64,000 nt of DNA from Theocolax elegans. Its lineage: Eukaryota > Arthropoda > Insecta > Hymenoptera > Cerocephalidae. Location of the stretch: the NCBI GenBank assembly GCA_026168455.1, contig CM047426.1, forward strand, positions 69,722,916 to 69,786,915. Direction: 5' to 3'. This document shows, in pieces, positions 54,738-64,000 of this stretch. The notes under the pieces are model-generated. The model was not told the DNA's origin and searched no databases. It saw only the letters and a list, made by a program, of their open reading frames with translations. Within the stretch, counting starts at the first letter, position 1. Every line of letters begins with the position of its first letter. The position numbers and the translations under genes are program-made.

Positions 54738-55988
54738 GCCTGGTCTTTACGCAGCAACTTGGTAAGGGGAGCTTTAATGTCAGCTTCTCGATTAATGAAT
54801 CGAGAGTACCAGCCTACTATCCGAGAAAGGATCTCAGCTGATTGACATTACGAGGGGTAGGGTAGTTAAGGACTGGAGCGGCTCGTTCCTCATCAGGCCT
54901 CAAGCCGTCCGCGTCCAATTTGTACCCAAGGAACGTTACACTGGAAACAACAAATCTCACACTTCTCTCGATTCACTTCGAGTCCAGAGTCATTCAACGT
55001 CCTTAATACGTAATTCGAGTGTATGTTCCTCTGCTCTAAGGATAGAACAAGGCGCCAGCCTTCTTCTCGTTCTGTTACAGAGTCCAAGAGTTTATCACTT
55101 GTAAAACGATATAGCATATCATCCTCAATTTTCCACTCCGGAAATTTCTGAGGGCATGAGCGTACATCGTTTAATCTAGCGATATACCATGCGTCTGTAA
55201 TTACTTCGAACGAGGCAATCTCTTCTTCGTCGGGGTCTGGGTTGACGGCACGAGAAAGCGCGTCCGGGACATAGTGCAGGGCTCCTTTCTTATGCACTAT
55301 TTCAAAGTCCCATTGCCTGCATTTCAAGTATCCATCGTGCCAACCTACCCGACGGCTCTCTGAGATTTTTGAGCCATTTGAGAGCACTATGGTCGGTCAC
55401 AGCCGTGAATCGATAGGCCTCAATGTATGGTCTCAATCTCTTAATAGCCCATATGAGAGCCAAGCATTCTTTTACCGTTGTCATGTAATTACGTTCAGCG
55501 CGATTTAATAATCGGCTGACGTAGACAATCGGATGCTCGAAACCCTCGTCGTCCAGTTGCGTCAACACCGCACCTATTGCTAAGTCACTAGCGTCACTTT
55601 GGACGGTAAATGGCTTAGAAAAGTCTGGACGGGCTAGTATAGGCGCTTCAGCTAACGCAACTCTAAGCTGACAGAACGCCTCCTCCTGCTCCTCGCCCCA
55701 ATCCCAAGCCTGGTCTTTACGCAGCAACTTGGTAAGGGGAGCTTTAATGTCAGCTTCTCGATTAATGAATCGAGAGTACCAGCCTACTATCCCGAGAAAG
55801 GATCTCAGCTGATTGACATTACGAGGGGTAGGGTAGTTAAGGACTGGAGCGGCTCGTTCCTCATCAGGCCTCAAGCCGTCCGCGTCCAATTTGTACCCAA
55901 GGAACGTTACACTGGAACAACAAATCTCACACTTCTCTCGATTCACTTCGAGTCCAGAGTCATTCAACGTCCTTAATACGTATTCGAG
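54057..55988 (-). repeat. 968-bp tandem duplication of RT/RNase H coding sequence
   Basis: 54057-55019 and 55025-55988 are nearly identical direct repeats, offset by 968 bp. Differences are mostly single-base length changes at short runs (for example CTGCTCTCGCC versus CTGCTCCTCGCC, GGAAACAAC versus GGAACAAC). At the joint the protein would read from the RNase H/integrase linker (LSLEQRN) back into the RT thumb (YVLRTLNDSG), which no functional Pol has. Assembly artefact or unequal exchange. Confidence 0.85.
55302..55967 (-). pseudogene. Gypsy RT thumb/connection and RNase H start
   Basis: 221 open codons: REKCEICCSSVTFLGYKLDA, RNVNQLRSFLGIVGWYSRFI, KLLRKDQAWDWGEEQEEAFC, then RNase H as above. 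Upstream in the same gene (56141-55989) lie RMPFGLMKAPMTFAWLIDAI and the catalytic YLDDLIVI, bounded by an in-frame TAG (56142-56144) and TAA (55989-55991). Confidence 0.75.
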
Positions 55989-56141
55989 TTATTTCAGATG
56001 GTCCTCAAAAGTTTCGGTAATGACGATCAAGTCGTCTAGATAACCAAACACATGAGGTTCCACCTTAGGCCCAAAAATTGCATCTATAAGCCATGCAAAG
56101 GTCATAGGAGCCTTCATGAGGCCAAAAGGCATTCTCGTGAA

Positions 56142-57107
56142 CTACCACAGCCCCGACCCTGGTACCGCAAATGCAGTATAATCCCGGCTCGCCTCGGCCA
56201 TTAATATTTGGAAGTAAGCTTTCTTAAGATCGATTTTTGATATATACCTTGCATTATGCAGCTTATCCAATATGGTATCCATATTAGGAATTGGATAAGA
56301 ATCACGTTTTGTGACTGCATTAAGGTCTCGAAAATCGATACAGAAGCGATAACTTCCTTCGTCCTTGCGGACGATGACCGGAGCAGCTGACCAATCACTC
56401 GCACTCGGTTCAATAATGCCCTTGTCAAACATCCTTTTGACCTCACTCTGGGCAAAGTCGAGGACCTTGGGAGACATACGTCTTGGCTTATGACGAACCG
56501 GTCTTGCACCAGGCGCAACCTCTATATGGTGCTCCGTTAACGTCGTAAAGCCGTGGACGTCTCCCGAGGGCAAGAGTAGGCTTTCAACTAACTCTTTGAC
56601 TTGTTTCCGCTGGTCGTCCTGTATCTCAATTATACCAGCACATTCAGCGGAAATCCTCGAATCGATGTCATGAGCTGTATCTCTGACGAAGTGTCTCCAA
56701 TCACTCTCGCCAATACGCCAAATAGCTTCGCCTAATTTGACTTCCATATTCCAATGCTGTAGAAAATCCATACCGAGAATGATGGAATGCTCAATATTCT
56801 CTACAATTCTCAGTTGGATATTGCCATCAAGGCCTTCTACACAGAACAGAATGTCGATTAGGCCAAGGACTTTAAGTGCTGGTCCAGCCACACCTTTCAC
56901 GATAACCTTGACAGGTCTCCATTTAAACTTGTACTGTTCGACAACATCTGATCGTACAAGAGAGACCATGGCGCCAGGATCGAAAAGTGCTTTAAAGTCC
57001 TTTCCACCGAGTCGTACCAAAAAGAATAGCCGGTTATCCGATTGGATTCCAGCAATTATCTGATCGGTTTGACTATCGTCGTTAGGAGTCGATACCGTGT
57101 GCGTCAT
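56142..57107 (-). pseudogene. Gypsy aspartic protease and RT fingers/palm
   Basis: 321 open codons. The protease has KALFDPGAMVSLVRSDVV, i.e. a D-P-G triad where most retroelement proteases have D-T/S-G, and IILGMDFLQ, the ILGxDFL segment near its end. RT follows: HKPRRMSPKVLDFAQSEV, KGIIEPSASDWSAAPVIVRK, FRDLNAVTKRDSYPIPNMD and YISKIDLKKAYFQI (first catalytic Asp). The frame ends at a TAG after FAVPGSGLW, where related elements have Gln. DPG is also present in the duplicated upstream copy. Confidence 0.75.
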
Positions 57108-57847
57108 TTTAGACGTACTTGGTACGGCATCTGCCCCCCCCCCTGAACTGTACTTCTCGGCAACGAGTTTGTACGGTTCATGTTATGCACACCATCGACA
57201 ACTACCTTCTCCACCAAGGGCTTGTTGTTGAGGATAATTTCCTTCTCCACCAAGGGCTTCTTGTCCTCATTACTAGGTGTGTCACAACGGGGTGACGATG
57301 AGCAACAACCAAGGTCGTTCACTCCGATGGTGCTAAGCGGCTGAGATAACGATCTCTTTACACCTTCTTCACCAAATATATCGTTTAGGATCCTTACACT
57401 CAGACTTACTTTCGACAACATCTGATCGTACAAGAGAGACCATGGCGCCAGGATCGAAAAGTGCTTTAAAGTCCTTTCCACCGAGTCGTACCAAAAAGAA
57501 TAGCCGGTTATCCGATTGGATTCCAGCAATTATCTGATCGGTTTGACTATCGTCGTTAGGAGTCGATGCCGTGTGCGTCATTTTAGACGTACTTGGTACG
57601 GCATCTGCCCCCCCCTGAACTGTACTTCTCGGCAACGAGTTTGTACGGTTCATGTTATGCACACCATCGACAACTACCTTCTCCACCAAGGGCTTGTTGT
57701 TGAGGATAATTTCCTTCTCCACCAAGGGCTTCTTGTCCTCATTACTAGGTGTGTCACAACGGGGTGACGATGAGCAACAACCAAGGTCGTTCACTCCGAT
57801 GGTGCTAAGCGGCTGAGATAACGATCTCTTTACACCTTCTTCACCAA
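56937..57847 (-). repeat. ~435-bp tandem duplication at the gag-pol linker
   Basis: 56937-57374 and 57411-57847 repeat each other. Between them a 37-bp piece (57374-57410) matches 58016-58053, so the left copy has skipped about 165 bp. The copies differ by C-run length (10 C at about 57134, 8 C at about 57607) and one base near 57095/57569. As with the other duplications, a homopolymer lies inside the unit. Confidence 0.8.
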
Positions 57848-58233
57848 TAATATCTCTGCTATCAGAGTATATTTGCCTTTGGAGTTCCTTAGACCAATCT
57901 TTAGCCTCACGCTTTTGTTGGTCTAATAAGGTTCCTTGTTCTGTTTTATCTTGCAAAGCTCGGGTGGGATTGACAGGTTGTGTTCTAAGAACTTTTCCAT
58001 TTGTCGAATCCCCAGAACGTTTAGGATCCTTACATTCAGACTTACTTTCAACACCAACTTCGGTCTGAGAGGGAATTTGATCTCCGTTAAGGACTTTAGA
58101 GAAGTCAGCAAATGATTTGCAAGACTTCTTAAAGAGTTTAGAGGAATCTCCAACCTTAAACTCTTGCCCTTGTAAACCATGCGGTTTACTTACTGCAGTG
58201 CAGGGCGCCCGGGGCAGCTCGGGTGCCCTGCGT
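57848..58233 (-). pseudogene. Pol N-terminal linker between gag and protease
   Basis: Minus-strand frames around 58180-57923 and 57956-57411 encode a charged linker (e.g. LLDQQKREAKDWSKELQRQI, GEEGVKRSLSQPLSTIGVND) leading to the protease. The gag frame stops at 58234 and the pol-type reading overlaps in another frame, as expected for gypsy elements that use frameshifting. An additional shift near 57990 is probably an error or mutation. Confidence 0.5.
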
Positions 58234-59007
58234 TCAGGTTTCCCACGTTTTGGAGGAATCTGACGCAGTTAGGACATGTTTGGAGTGTAACGCCACTAGT
58301 TCGGTAGAGCACTGCTCAGCGGAGTGCCCAATGTTTCCGCATCGGTAGCATGTTCGGCTCGGGCAATCCGACGACCTATGACCGACTTTTTGGCATGTGA
58401 AACACACGCCGACAAAGTTGGTGCTCAGGTTCGTTGGATTTACTGCCGTCGCCTGTGGTTGCACATACCTCACCAGGTTTTGTGCCATTTGTGGGACAAA
58501 AACATTTTGCTGGGGCAGTTGAGAATTCGTCAAAGCACGTCTTTCTCTTTTGCCCGAGCTCTGCTTTTGTTGCCCAGGTGACTGTTGAGAAACAGGCACG
58601 TACGATACGGATTTCGAATTGGGGACACTCACTCCATTATTCGATTCGCCGTATCGTTTCTGAAAACTATTAGCGACGTTGGAAGTACCGTACACAGCGG
58701 CTGCTTCGTATTCGCTTGAAGAAGAGTTTGGCGAGTTTTTCGCACTTTTCTTGCTCTTCTTCTTAATAGTTTTCTTCGACGACTGTTTATCCGCATGAGA
58801 AGACTCATCCTTACTCTTTTCGGTAACTCGTGCTCCACCACTCTGTTTCGGGAAAGCTTCTGGTACGAGCTTCTCGCGCTTAACGTTGGAACTGGAAAAT
58901 TTCGTGTCCCATGTTAAATGCTGCTCGTACTCTTTACCGTAGCTTGTCAAATCAGAGAAATTCCTGATTTGTCGTACTGGTATGTACCTACGGTAATCTG
59001 GCCTCAT
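58234..59007 (-). CDS. Gypsy Gag C-terminal part with two CCHC zinc knuckles
   Basis: 257 open codons beginning MRPDYRRYIPVRQIRNFSDL. A Lys/Ser-rich basic stretch is followed by a Pro/Gln-rich region, then CFTCQKVGHRSSDC and CYRCGNIGHSAEQC, two canonical C-x2-C-x4-H-x4-C knuckles that bind RNA. The Met is not a true start: upstream, after a TAG, lies the Gag core (59376-59008), so this is the continuation of Gag beyond a stop codon present in both duplicated copies. Confidence 0.7.
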   Translation of the reverse strand: MRPDYRRYIPVRQIRNFSDLTSYGKEYEQHLTWDTKFSSSNVKREKLVPEAFPKQSGGARVTEKSKDESSHADKQSSKKTIKKKSKKSAKNSPNSSSSEYEAAAVYGTSNVANSFQKRYGESNNGVSVPNSKSVSYVPVSQQSPGQQKQSSGKRERRALTNSQLPQQNVFVPQMAQNLVRYVQPQATAVNPTNLSTNFVGVCFTCQKVGHRSSDCPSRTCYRCGNIGHSAEQCSTELVALHSKHVLTASDSSKTWET

Positions 59008-60818
59008 CTACGAGTAGGCCATCTTCACTTGTTGTTCTAATGAGGAAGGGCATTTAAACTTATTTACGATCGCTCTAAAACAGTTCAAGAACGTCGTAGC
59101 CTTTTCTCCCTCATTTTGTGTTCTTGATCGAAGTTCCATGAGTAAATCTTCGTCATTTATTATACGGCCATACTCATTTAGGAACTCGATCTCAAAATCA
59201 CGCCAATCTCGAAGAGATGGCTGAACTGTTCTATACCAGAACAGTGCTGATTTTGAGAACACATTGGGCAGGGCACTGAACATCCTGCGATCTGAGAACT
59301 CGTTGTCATTTCTGAAGTCGTGCAAACGGTTCAGAAACTCTTCCGCGTCCTTTTTGGTCTCACCATCAAAGGACATGTTCCAGATACGCAGCTCTCGTGC
59401 GCACCCTGTCCGATCGTGCGTTCGGTTATCGTCTTCACGATACCTTGGCCTGGCTCGTAGGACTCTCTTTCCCGACGGTCATCTCTATTATCCGTCCGGG
59501 AACTCCTACGCCTACTGGTAGAAGGATTCCTATTCTCTTGTCGGCCTTCAGCCGCCCTACGAGAATCGGATCTCCTACGAGCAGGTTCGCGATCAGACTG
59601 ATACCCATCGGACGAATCCGTCTGAGTACTCTGATCGCAAGTGGCCACCGCACGTTTCTCTCGAGGCGTTTCTCTACGTCTGTCCGAGCTCTGTTTTTGT
59701 TGCCCAGGTGACTGTTGAGAAACAGGCACGTACGATACGGATTTCGAATTGGGGCACTCACTCCATTATTCGATTTGCCGTATCGTTTCTGAAAACTATT
59801 AGCGACGTTGGAAGTACCGTACACAGCGGCTGCTTCGTATTCGCTTGAAGAAGAGTTTGGCGAGTTTTTCGCACTTTTCTTGCTCTTCTTCTTAATAGTT
59901 TTCTTCGACGACTGTTTATCCGCATGAGAAGACTCATCCTTACTCTTTTCGGTAACTCGTGCTCCACCACTCTGTTTCGGGAAAGCTTCTGGTACGAGCT
60001 TCTCGCGCTTAACGTTGGAACTGGAAAATTTCGTGTCCCATGTTAAATGCTGCTCGTACTCTTTACCGTAGCTTGTCAAATCAGAGAAATTCCTGATTTG
60101 TCGTACTGGTATGTACCTACGGTAATCTGGCCTCATCTACGAGTAGGCCATCTTCACTTGTTGTTCTAATGAGGAAGGGCATTTAAACTATTTACGATCG
60201 CTCTAAAACAGTTCAAGAACGTCGTAGCCTTTTCTCCCTCATTTTGTGTTCTTGATCGAAGTTCCATGAGTAAATCTTCGTCATTTATTATACGGCCATA
60301 CTCATTTAGGAACTCGATCTCAAAATCACGCCAATCTCGAAGAGATGGCTGAACTGTTCTATACCAGAACAGTGCTGATTTTGAGAACACATTGGGCAGG
60401 GCACTGAACATCCTGCGATCTGAGAACTCGTTGTCATTTCTGAAGTCGTGCAAACGGTTCAGAAACTCTTCCGCGTCCTTTTTGGTCTCACCATCAAAGG
60501 ACATGTTCCAGATACGCAGCTCTCGTGCGCACCCTGTCCGATCGTGCGTTCGGTTATCGTCTTCACGATACCTTGGCCTGGCCTCGTAGGACTCTCTTTC
60601 CCGACAGTCATCTCTATTATCCGTCCGGGAACTCCTACGCCTACTGGTAGAAGGATTTCTATTCTCTTGTCGGCCTTCAGCCGCCCTACGAGAATCGGAT
60701 CTCCTACGAGCAGGTTCGCGATCAGACTGATACCCATCGGGCGAATCCGTCTGAGTACTCTGATCGCAAGTGGCCACCGCACGTTTCTCTCGAGGCGTTT
60801 CTCTACGTCTGTCCGACC
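58555..60818 (-). repeat. ~1,130-bp tandem duplication inside gag
   Basis: 58555-59689 and 59690-60818 are direct repeats with about five substitutions and three single-base indels. The joint lies at a short shared word (CCGAGCTCTG versus CCGACCTCTC). The indels (near 59745, 60186 and 59450) each break a reading frame, producing the separate ORFs 60136-59435 and 59729-59331, which are fusions of the Gag C-terminal region with the Arg/Ser-rich mid region. Confidence 0.85.
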
Positions 60819-62058
60819 TCTCTCTGTGACCTTGCTCCGGAATTTCCGTCTGTGCTCGGTCGTCGAGTTTACGGTTGGACTGACGTTTCTGAGTACGTCT
60901 CTCCGTACAGCTGTCACGACGTTCATCGTTGCTTGAGGCTCTACTCACAGAACGATGGTGTCGTGAATTTCTGTTTGGAGTCGTGTACTCACGCCTCTCT
61001 CTTCTATCTTGTCCCTTACAAGTCTTAGAAGAGGTCTCACGACGTCTCTGTTCAAATCTCGGTTTTTCGTAAGATTGAACACTGACGTCATTAGGAAGGT
61101 CATATCCATTCCTATCATCAACAAATTGACATTCGGTTGTATTAGCCTCGGGTTGCCTGTTGTCGTATTGTCTAGAGGTGTATCCTCGTGACGTACGACG
61201 GTCGGCTTCCGTCTGCGAACCCAAGTCAAAATGTTGTGTTGGCACTTCACTCTCTCTTGTGCCAAGATGTCCGCTGTTTCTTTGCTCTTCAATTGGGAGG
61301 TAATGTGCGGGTGCATAAAAACCTCCGAGTTGAGCAGTCGTCACGGTCGTAACCGTCGACGTAGTGGTTGTGCATGAGGTTGCAGCCACCGAAACAGGAA
61401 CATAAGGGATTGCAGTCGTGGTCATGTTTGCTCCCAGTACCTCACCAAACCGTTTAGGTATAGCACCTGTTGATGCCAACCTCGGGCTTTGTGCAGTACT
61501 CATTGGCGAGTTTCTAGACTGACCACTTGGTGACAGAGCTCCATCTTCTTCAGGGATAAGTGCTCTGTCACTAGCAACCCTTTCGCGATCCGACATTTCG
61601 GACTCGCAGGAAACTTCCGTTCCTGATGGGACCACACTCCCTTTCCTGGAACGAGGTTTCCTAATTTCCCATAGTTCCTGACATACTAGAGGTTTATGTG
61701 CAGACTCTGCCCTTACATTCTCATCGTATTCAGGGAACCATGGTATTTCCAGATTAATGTCTGCACATCTTATCCGGTGACGCAAAAGGCGTTCGCGGCA
61801 CTCCGCCTCTTCGCCATTTGCGTTTAAACTCAGATGCTCCAATTGGGCATACACTGCCTCAATCGGAAGCTTCTTCGTTTCCCGACGAATATCCCTAGCT
61901 ATGCGTGATTCACGCATAAGCTGGGCCATTCGGGCTTCATAGCTGCTGGCCATTATTTTTTTGACCAGCAGCAGCCGACGTGTGACGTCGGGAGAAGTAT
62001 TCTCAACCGGGATTTCAGATGAAATCCCTAGTGTTTCAAATACTTCGGAAGTATCCAA
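60166..62058 (-). CDS. Gypsy Gag polyprotein, N-terminal and core part
   Basis: The frame is open from 62058 to 60166. The frame opens after a TGA and the first codon is TTG; the first in-frame ATG is at 61953 (MASSYEARMAQLMRES), so translation starts there or at an unrecognised site. Order of regions: a helical N terminus, a Thr/Ser-rich segment, a long Arg/Glu/Ser-rich disordered region (residues ~270-510), then the retrotransposon Gag core FSALPNVFSKSALFWYRTVQ, LRDWRDFEIEFLNEYG and TTFLNCFRAIVN. It ends by a one-base loss near 60186; the duplicated copy (59376-59008) keeps that base and reads on to EQQVKMAYS. Gag would form the RNA-packaging particle. Confidence 0.75.
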   Translation of the reverse strand: MDTSEVFETLGISSEIPVENTSPDVTRRLLLVKKIMASSYEARMAQLMRESRIARDIRRETKKLPIEAVYAQLEHLSLNANGEEAECRERLLRHRIRCADINLEIPWFPEYDENVRAESAHKPLVCQELWEIRKPRSRKGSVVPSGTEVSCESEMSDRERVASDRALIPEEDGALSPSGQSRNSPMSTAQSPRLASTGAIPKRFGEVLGANMTTTAIPYVPVSVAATSCTTTTSTVTTVTTAQLGGFYAPAHYLPIEEQRNSGHLGTRESEVPTQHFDLGSQTEADRRTSRGYTSRQYDNRQPEANTTECQFVDDRNGYDLPNDVSVQSYEKPRFEQRRRETSSKTCKGQDRRERREYTTPNRNSRHHRSVSRASSNDERRDSCTERRTQKRQSNRKLDDRAQTEIPEQGHRERSDRRRETPREKRAVATCDQSTQTDSPDGYQSDREPARRRSDSRRAAEGRQENRNPSTSRRRSSRTDNRDDCRERESYEARPRYREDDNRTHDRTGCARELRIWNMSFDGETKKDAEEFLNRLHDFRNDNEFSDRRMFSALPNVFSKSALFWYRTVQPSLRDWRDFEIEFLNEYGRIINDEDLLMELRSRTQNEGEKATTFLNCFRAIVNSLNALPH

Positions 62059-62094
62059 TTTTCAATTGGAAATTATTTTATTGGACTCACCACA

Positions 62095-63960
62095 ATAAAA
62101 TAATTATTACTCCCAACGAGTAAAAAAAAATTTGGTTTCGGCATAATTACAATAAATTGTAAAAATGCACCGACTAGTGTACCAACAAAATTAATTCACT
62201 TTATCAAAATCCAAAAGATTTTCTTTAAAAGGAATTTATTTCGTCCTTAGAAGGACAAAATAATTAAATTTTGTTGGTTAAAGTTGTGGCAAATCACACA
62301 CTTAACACTTGCACCAAATTAAATTTAATTATTTAACTTGCTCACAGGTCTAAATAATTAATGTTTATAATAGTGTCTTGTGACTCACACGCACCAAGAC
62401 TCTATACAATTGCTTCTGCAAACAAAAATAATTAATTATTAACAAAAAGAAATCACCAAATTATTTCAATATCGTCGGTAATTTACCAGAAATGGTAAAT
62501 TTAACGATTTCCCAAAATATCTCTCTCATTAGTTATAATCCAAAAGATTCCTCACTGGCGAAAAGAATTTATTTTGTTATGGAAAATGAAATAATTAAAG
62601 TTTCAATCTATTAATAAATACAGAACAACAAATTATAAAGGAAGAAACGAAAAGAAAAAAAAATTAAATTATTTATCTCACTAACGAGCCTAAATAATTA
62701 ATTTTAAAATAAATATAAAAATAAATACAGTGTCTTGTGATTCACACACACCAAGACACTATTTATTATTTTGCTTTTCCAAGCCCAAAACAACAAAAAA
62801 AAAAATTTCCTTTATAATTTACACTACACTACAAACACAAATTTAATTAAATTATTTCAACAATAGGGGTATTTACGAAATGTTGTAAATCCCGTATGGT
62901 TTGCGACAAAAATAATTATTTCACTAATTGTCGTCCCAAACAACAATTTTTCAGCGAAATATATTTATTTTATCCTAAAAAGGACTAAATAAATAATTTA
63001 TGTTGCTACCAAGTTGAAATAATTTATATTTCCTTTTTTTAAATAAATTGAACGAAAAGGAAATGAAAATTTAATTATTTAACTTGCCAACAAGTATAAA
63101 CAATTAAATTTATACACCGAATTAATTTACTCAAACACACCAAAAAAAAAAAATTATAACCAATTATTTAACTAACAAACAAGTCTAAATAATTGGTAAA
63201 AATGTGTGGAGATATAATTTAAACACACAAAAAGAGAAAAGAAAGTTTTTTACATATATTAAAATTTCACAGCAAATAACGAATACGAAATATTAGGTTA
63301 AATGCCGATCATTAAAATACATGCAAAAAAAAAAAGATTTAATTATTTAACTCACTCTCGAGTCTAAATAATTATATATTATAACTCTTGTATCTTTGCG
63401 GAACAATCACACAAAGATACTTAACATTAATTGTTTAACTTGCAAAAAGTCTAAACAATTAAAACGAGTTATAAAAAAAAATTTTCTCACACTCAAAAAT
63501 TTACAAAAATATATTACAAGTATCGTGAACAGTAATACTCAATAAATACAAAATATTAAATTAAGTAATTACTGTCAGACAATTGTAATACAACAATAAT
63601 TTTAATTATTTTACTCACACACGAGTTTAAATAATTAATATTACAACTATTGTAACTTTGCGGCAGATTCACACAAAGTTACTTACTGTTAATTATTTAA
63701 CTTGCAAACAAGTCTGAATAATTAACAATAGTTGTACAATATATTTTATTCACACACAAATAAAATGTTACATATATTATAAAAATAAATAGTAATAAAT
63801 AATAAACAAATATTAAATTAAAATTACTAATATTATAATATATGTGGGTCAGGGAGGGGAGAAAGCAACACAGAAATTTCTATCTCGAACTCAAAAAAAA
63901 CAACAATAATTGTTTAGCCGCGTCCCGTATAAAAGAAAATTAAATTATTTAAAATTTTCT
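62095..63960 (-). other. Gypsy leader with repeated hairpins
   Basis: AT-rich, no ORFs. At least eight inverted repeats of the form AATTATTTAACTTG-loop-CAAGTCTAAATAATT occur (starts near 62325, 62665, 63071, 63160, 63338, 63427, 63600 and 63689). They are interspersed with four hairpins of a second type with TCACAC in the loop (62373-62402, 62729-62760, 63390-63420, 63652-63682). Stems vary while pairing is kept. The region lies directly upstream of gag and is probably the transcribed leader, so it could act in packaging, translation, or, as in Drosophila gypsy, chromatin insulation. Function is inference. Confidence 0.7.
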
Positions 63961-64000
63961 TAAAAATGGGTGGAGGGGCGGGGCAACTACCTCTCCCGAA

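Larger units (their letters stand above)
52494..64000 (-). mobile_element. Large Ty3/gypsy LTR retrotransposon, rearranged, 5' LTR outside window
   Basis: Minus-strand order is leader (64000-62059), gag with central Gag domain and two zinc knuckles, protease, RT, RNase H and integrase with a GPF module, the Ty3/gypsy order (integrase last). Only one copy of each domain would be expected, but three local tandem duplications (54057-55988, 56937-57847, 58555-60818) repeat parts of gag, the linker/protease start and RT-RNase H. A solo LTR splits integrase. Two nonsense codons in RT (56142-56144 and 55989-55991) fit CAG to TAG and CAA to TAA changes. The 5' LTR must lie beyond 64000. Confidence 0.8.

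Overview
This window is eukaryotic and reads as a gene-poor, transposon-saturated stretch of an insect genome. The evidence is R1-clade and CR1/L2-like non-LTR retrotransposons, Ty3/gypsy elements with insect-type zinc-knuckle gag proteins, a tRNA-derived SINE, fold-back MITEs in (TA)n arrays, and AT-rich spacer. A hymenopteran-type genome is my guess only. No operons, CRISPR arrays or bacterial signals are present.

Layout. 1-3.2 kb is AT-rich with a ~174-bp tandem repeat. 3.2-7.1 kb holds a cluster of AGGTCA half-sites and two decayed R1-clade LINE copies sharing one 3' tail. 7.1-10.5 kb holds an LTR with a 4-bp target duplication (AGGT), preceded by scrambled partial copies of itself. 10.6-14 kb and 20.7-23.7 kb each carry a doublet of long fold-back elements (called PalA and PalB here) in TA microsatellites; further copies lie at 34.5 and 37.2 kb. 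16.6-18.4 kb is a CR1/L2-like LINE with an altered catalytic motif. 18.4-19.3 kb is a second LTR. 24.1-27.4 kb holds a hairpin, two minisatellites (one ~1.7 kb, built on ~21 bp) and a microsatellite. 31.2-35.8 kb holds two copies of an element with CACTGAGAAAA ends, one with a PalA inserted.

38.3-46.1 kb holds, on the minus strand, a decayed DNA-transposase gene. It appears split into an N-terminal zinc-finger half (45.0-46.1 kb) and a C-terminal half (38.3-40.3 kb). The ~4.7 kb between them contains a near-perfect ~0.56-kb inverted repeat and a separate intron-bearing minus-strand gene (42.56-44.15 kb). The latter is the best candidate for a cellular gene here. Its reading frame is broken only at short homopolymer runs, which looks like sequencing error.

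46.4-64 kb is a nest of minus-strand LTR retrotransposons. They are a gypsy pol remnant with an internal deletion (47.5-48.8 kb), a complete ~1.04-kb LTR (48.77-49.81 kb) with polypurine tract and a gag-like ORF, a truncated second copy of that 3' end (51.7-52.4 kb), and a large gypsy element. The large element runs from its leader (62.1-64 kb) through gag, protease, RT, RNase H and integrase (ending near 52.49 kb). Its integrase is interrupted by a 495-bp solo LTR with a perfect 5-bp duplication. Three ~0.4-1.1-kb near-identical tandem duplications also break it. The leader contains at least eight AT-rich hairpins and four TCACAC-loop hairpins with compensatory base changes, which I consider the most interesting signal in the window.

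Many breaks are single-base homopolymer differences or junctions near long G/C runs, so part of the disorder is probably assembly error. Names and coordinates come from reading the sequence only; no database search was possible.
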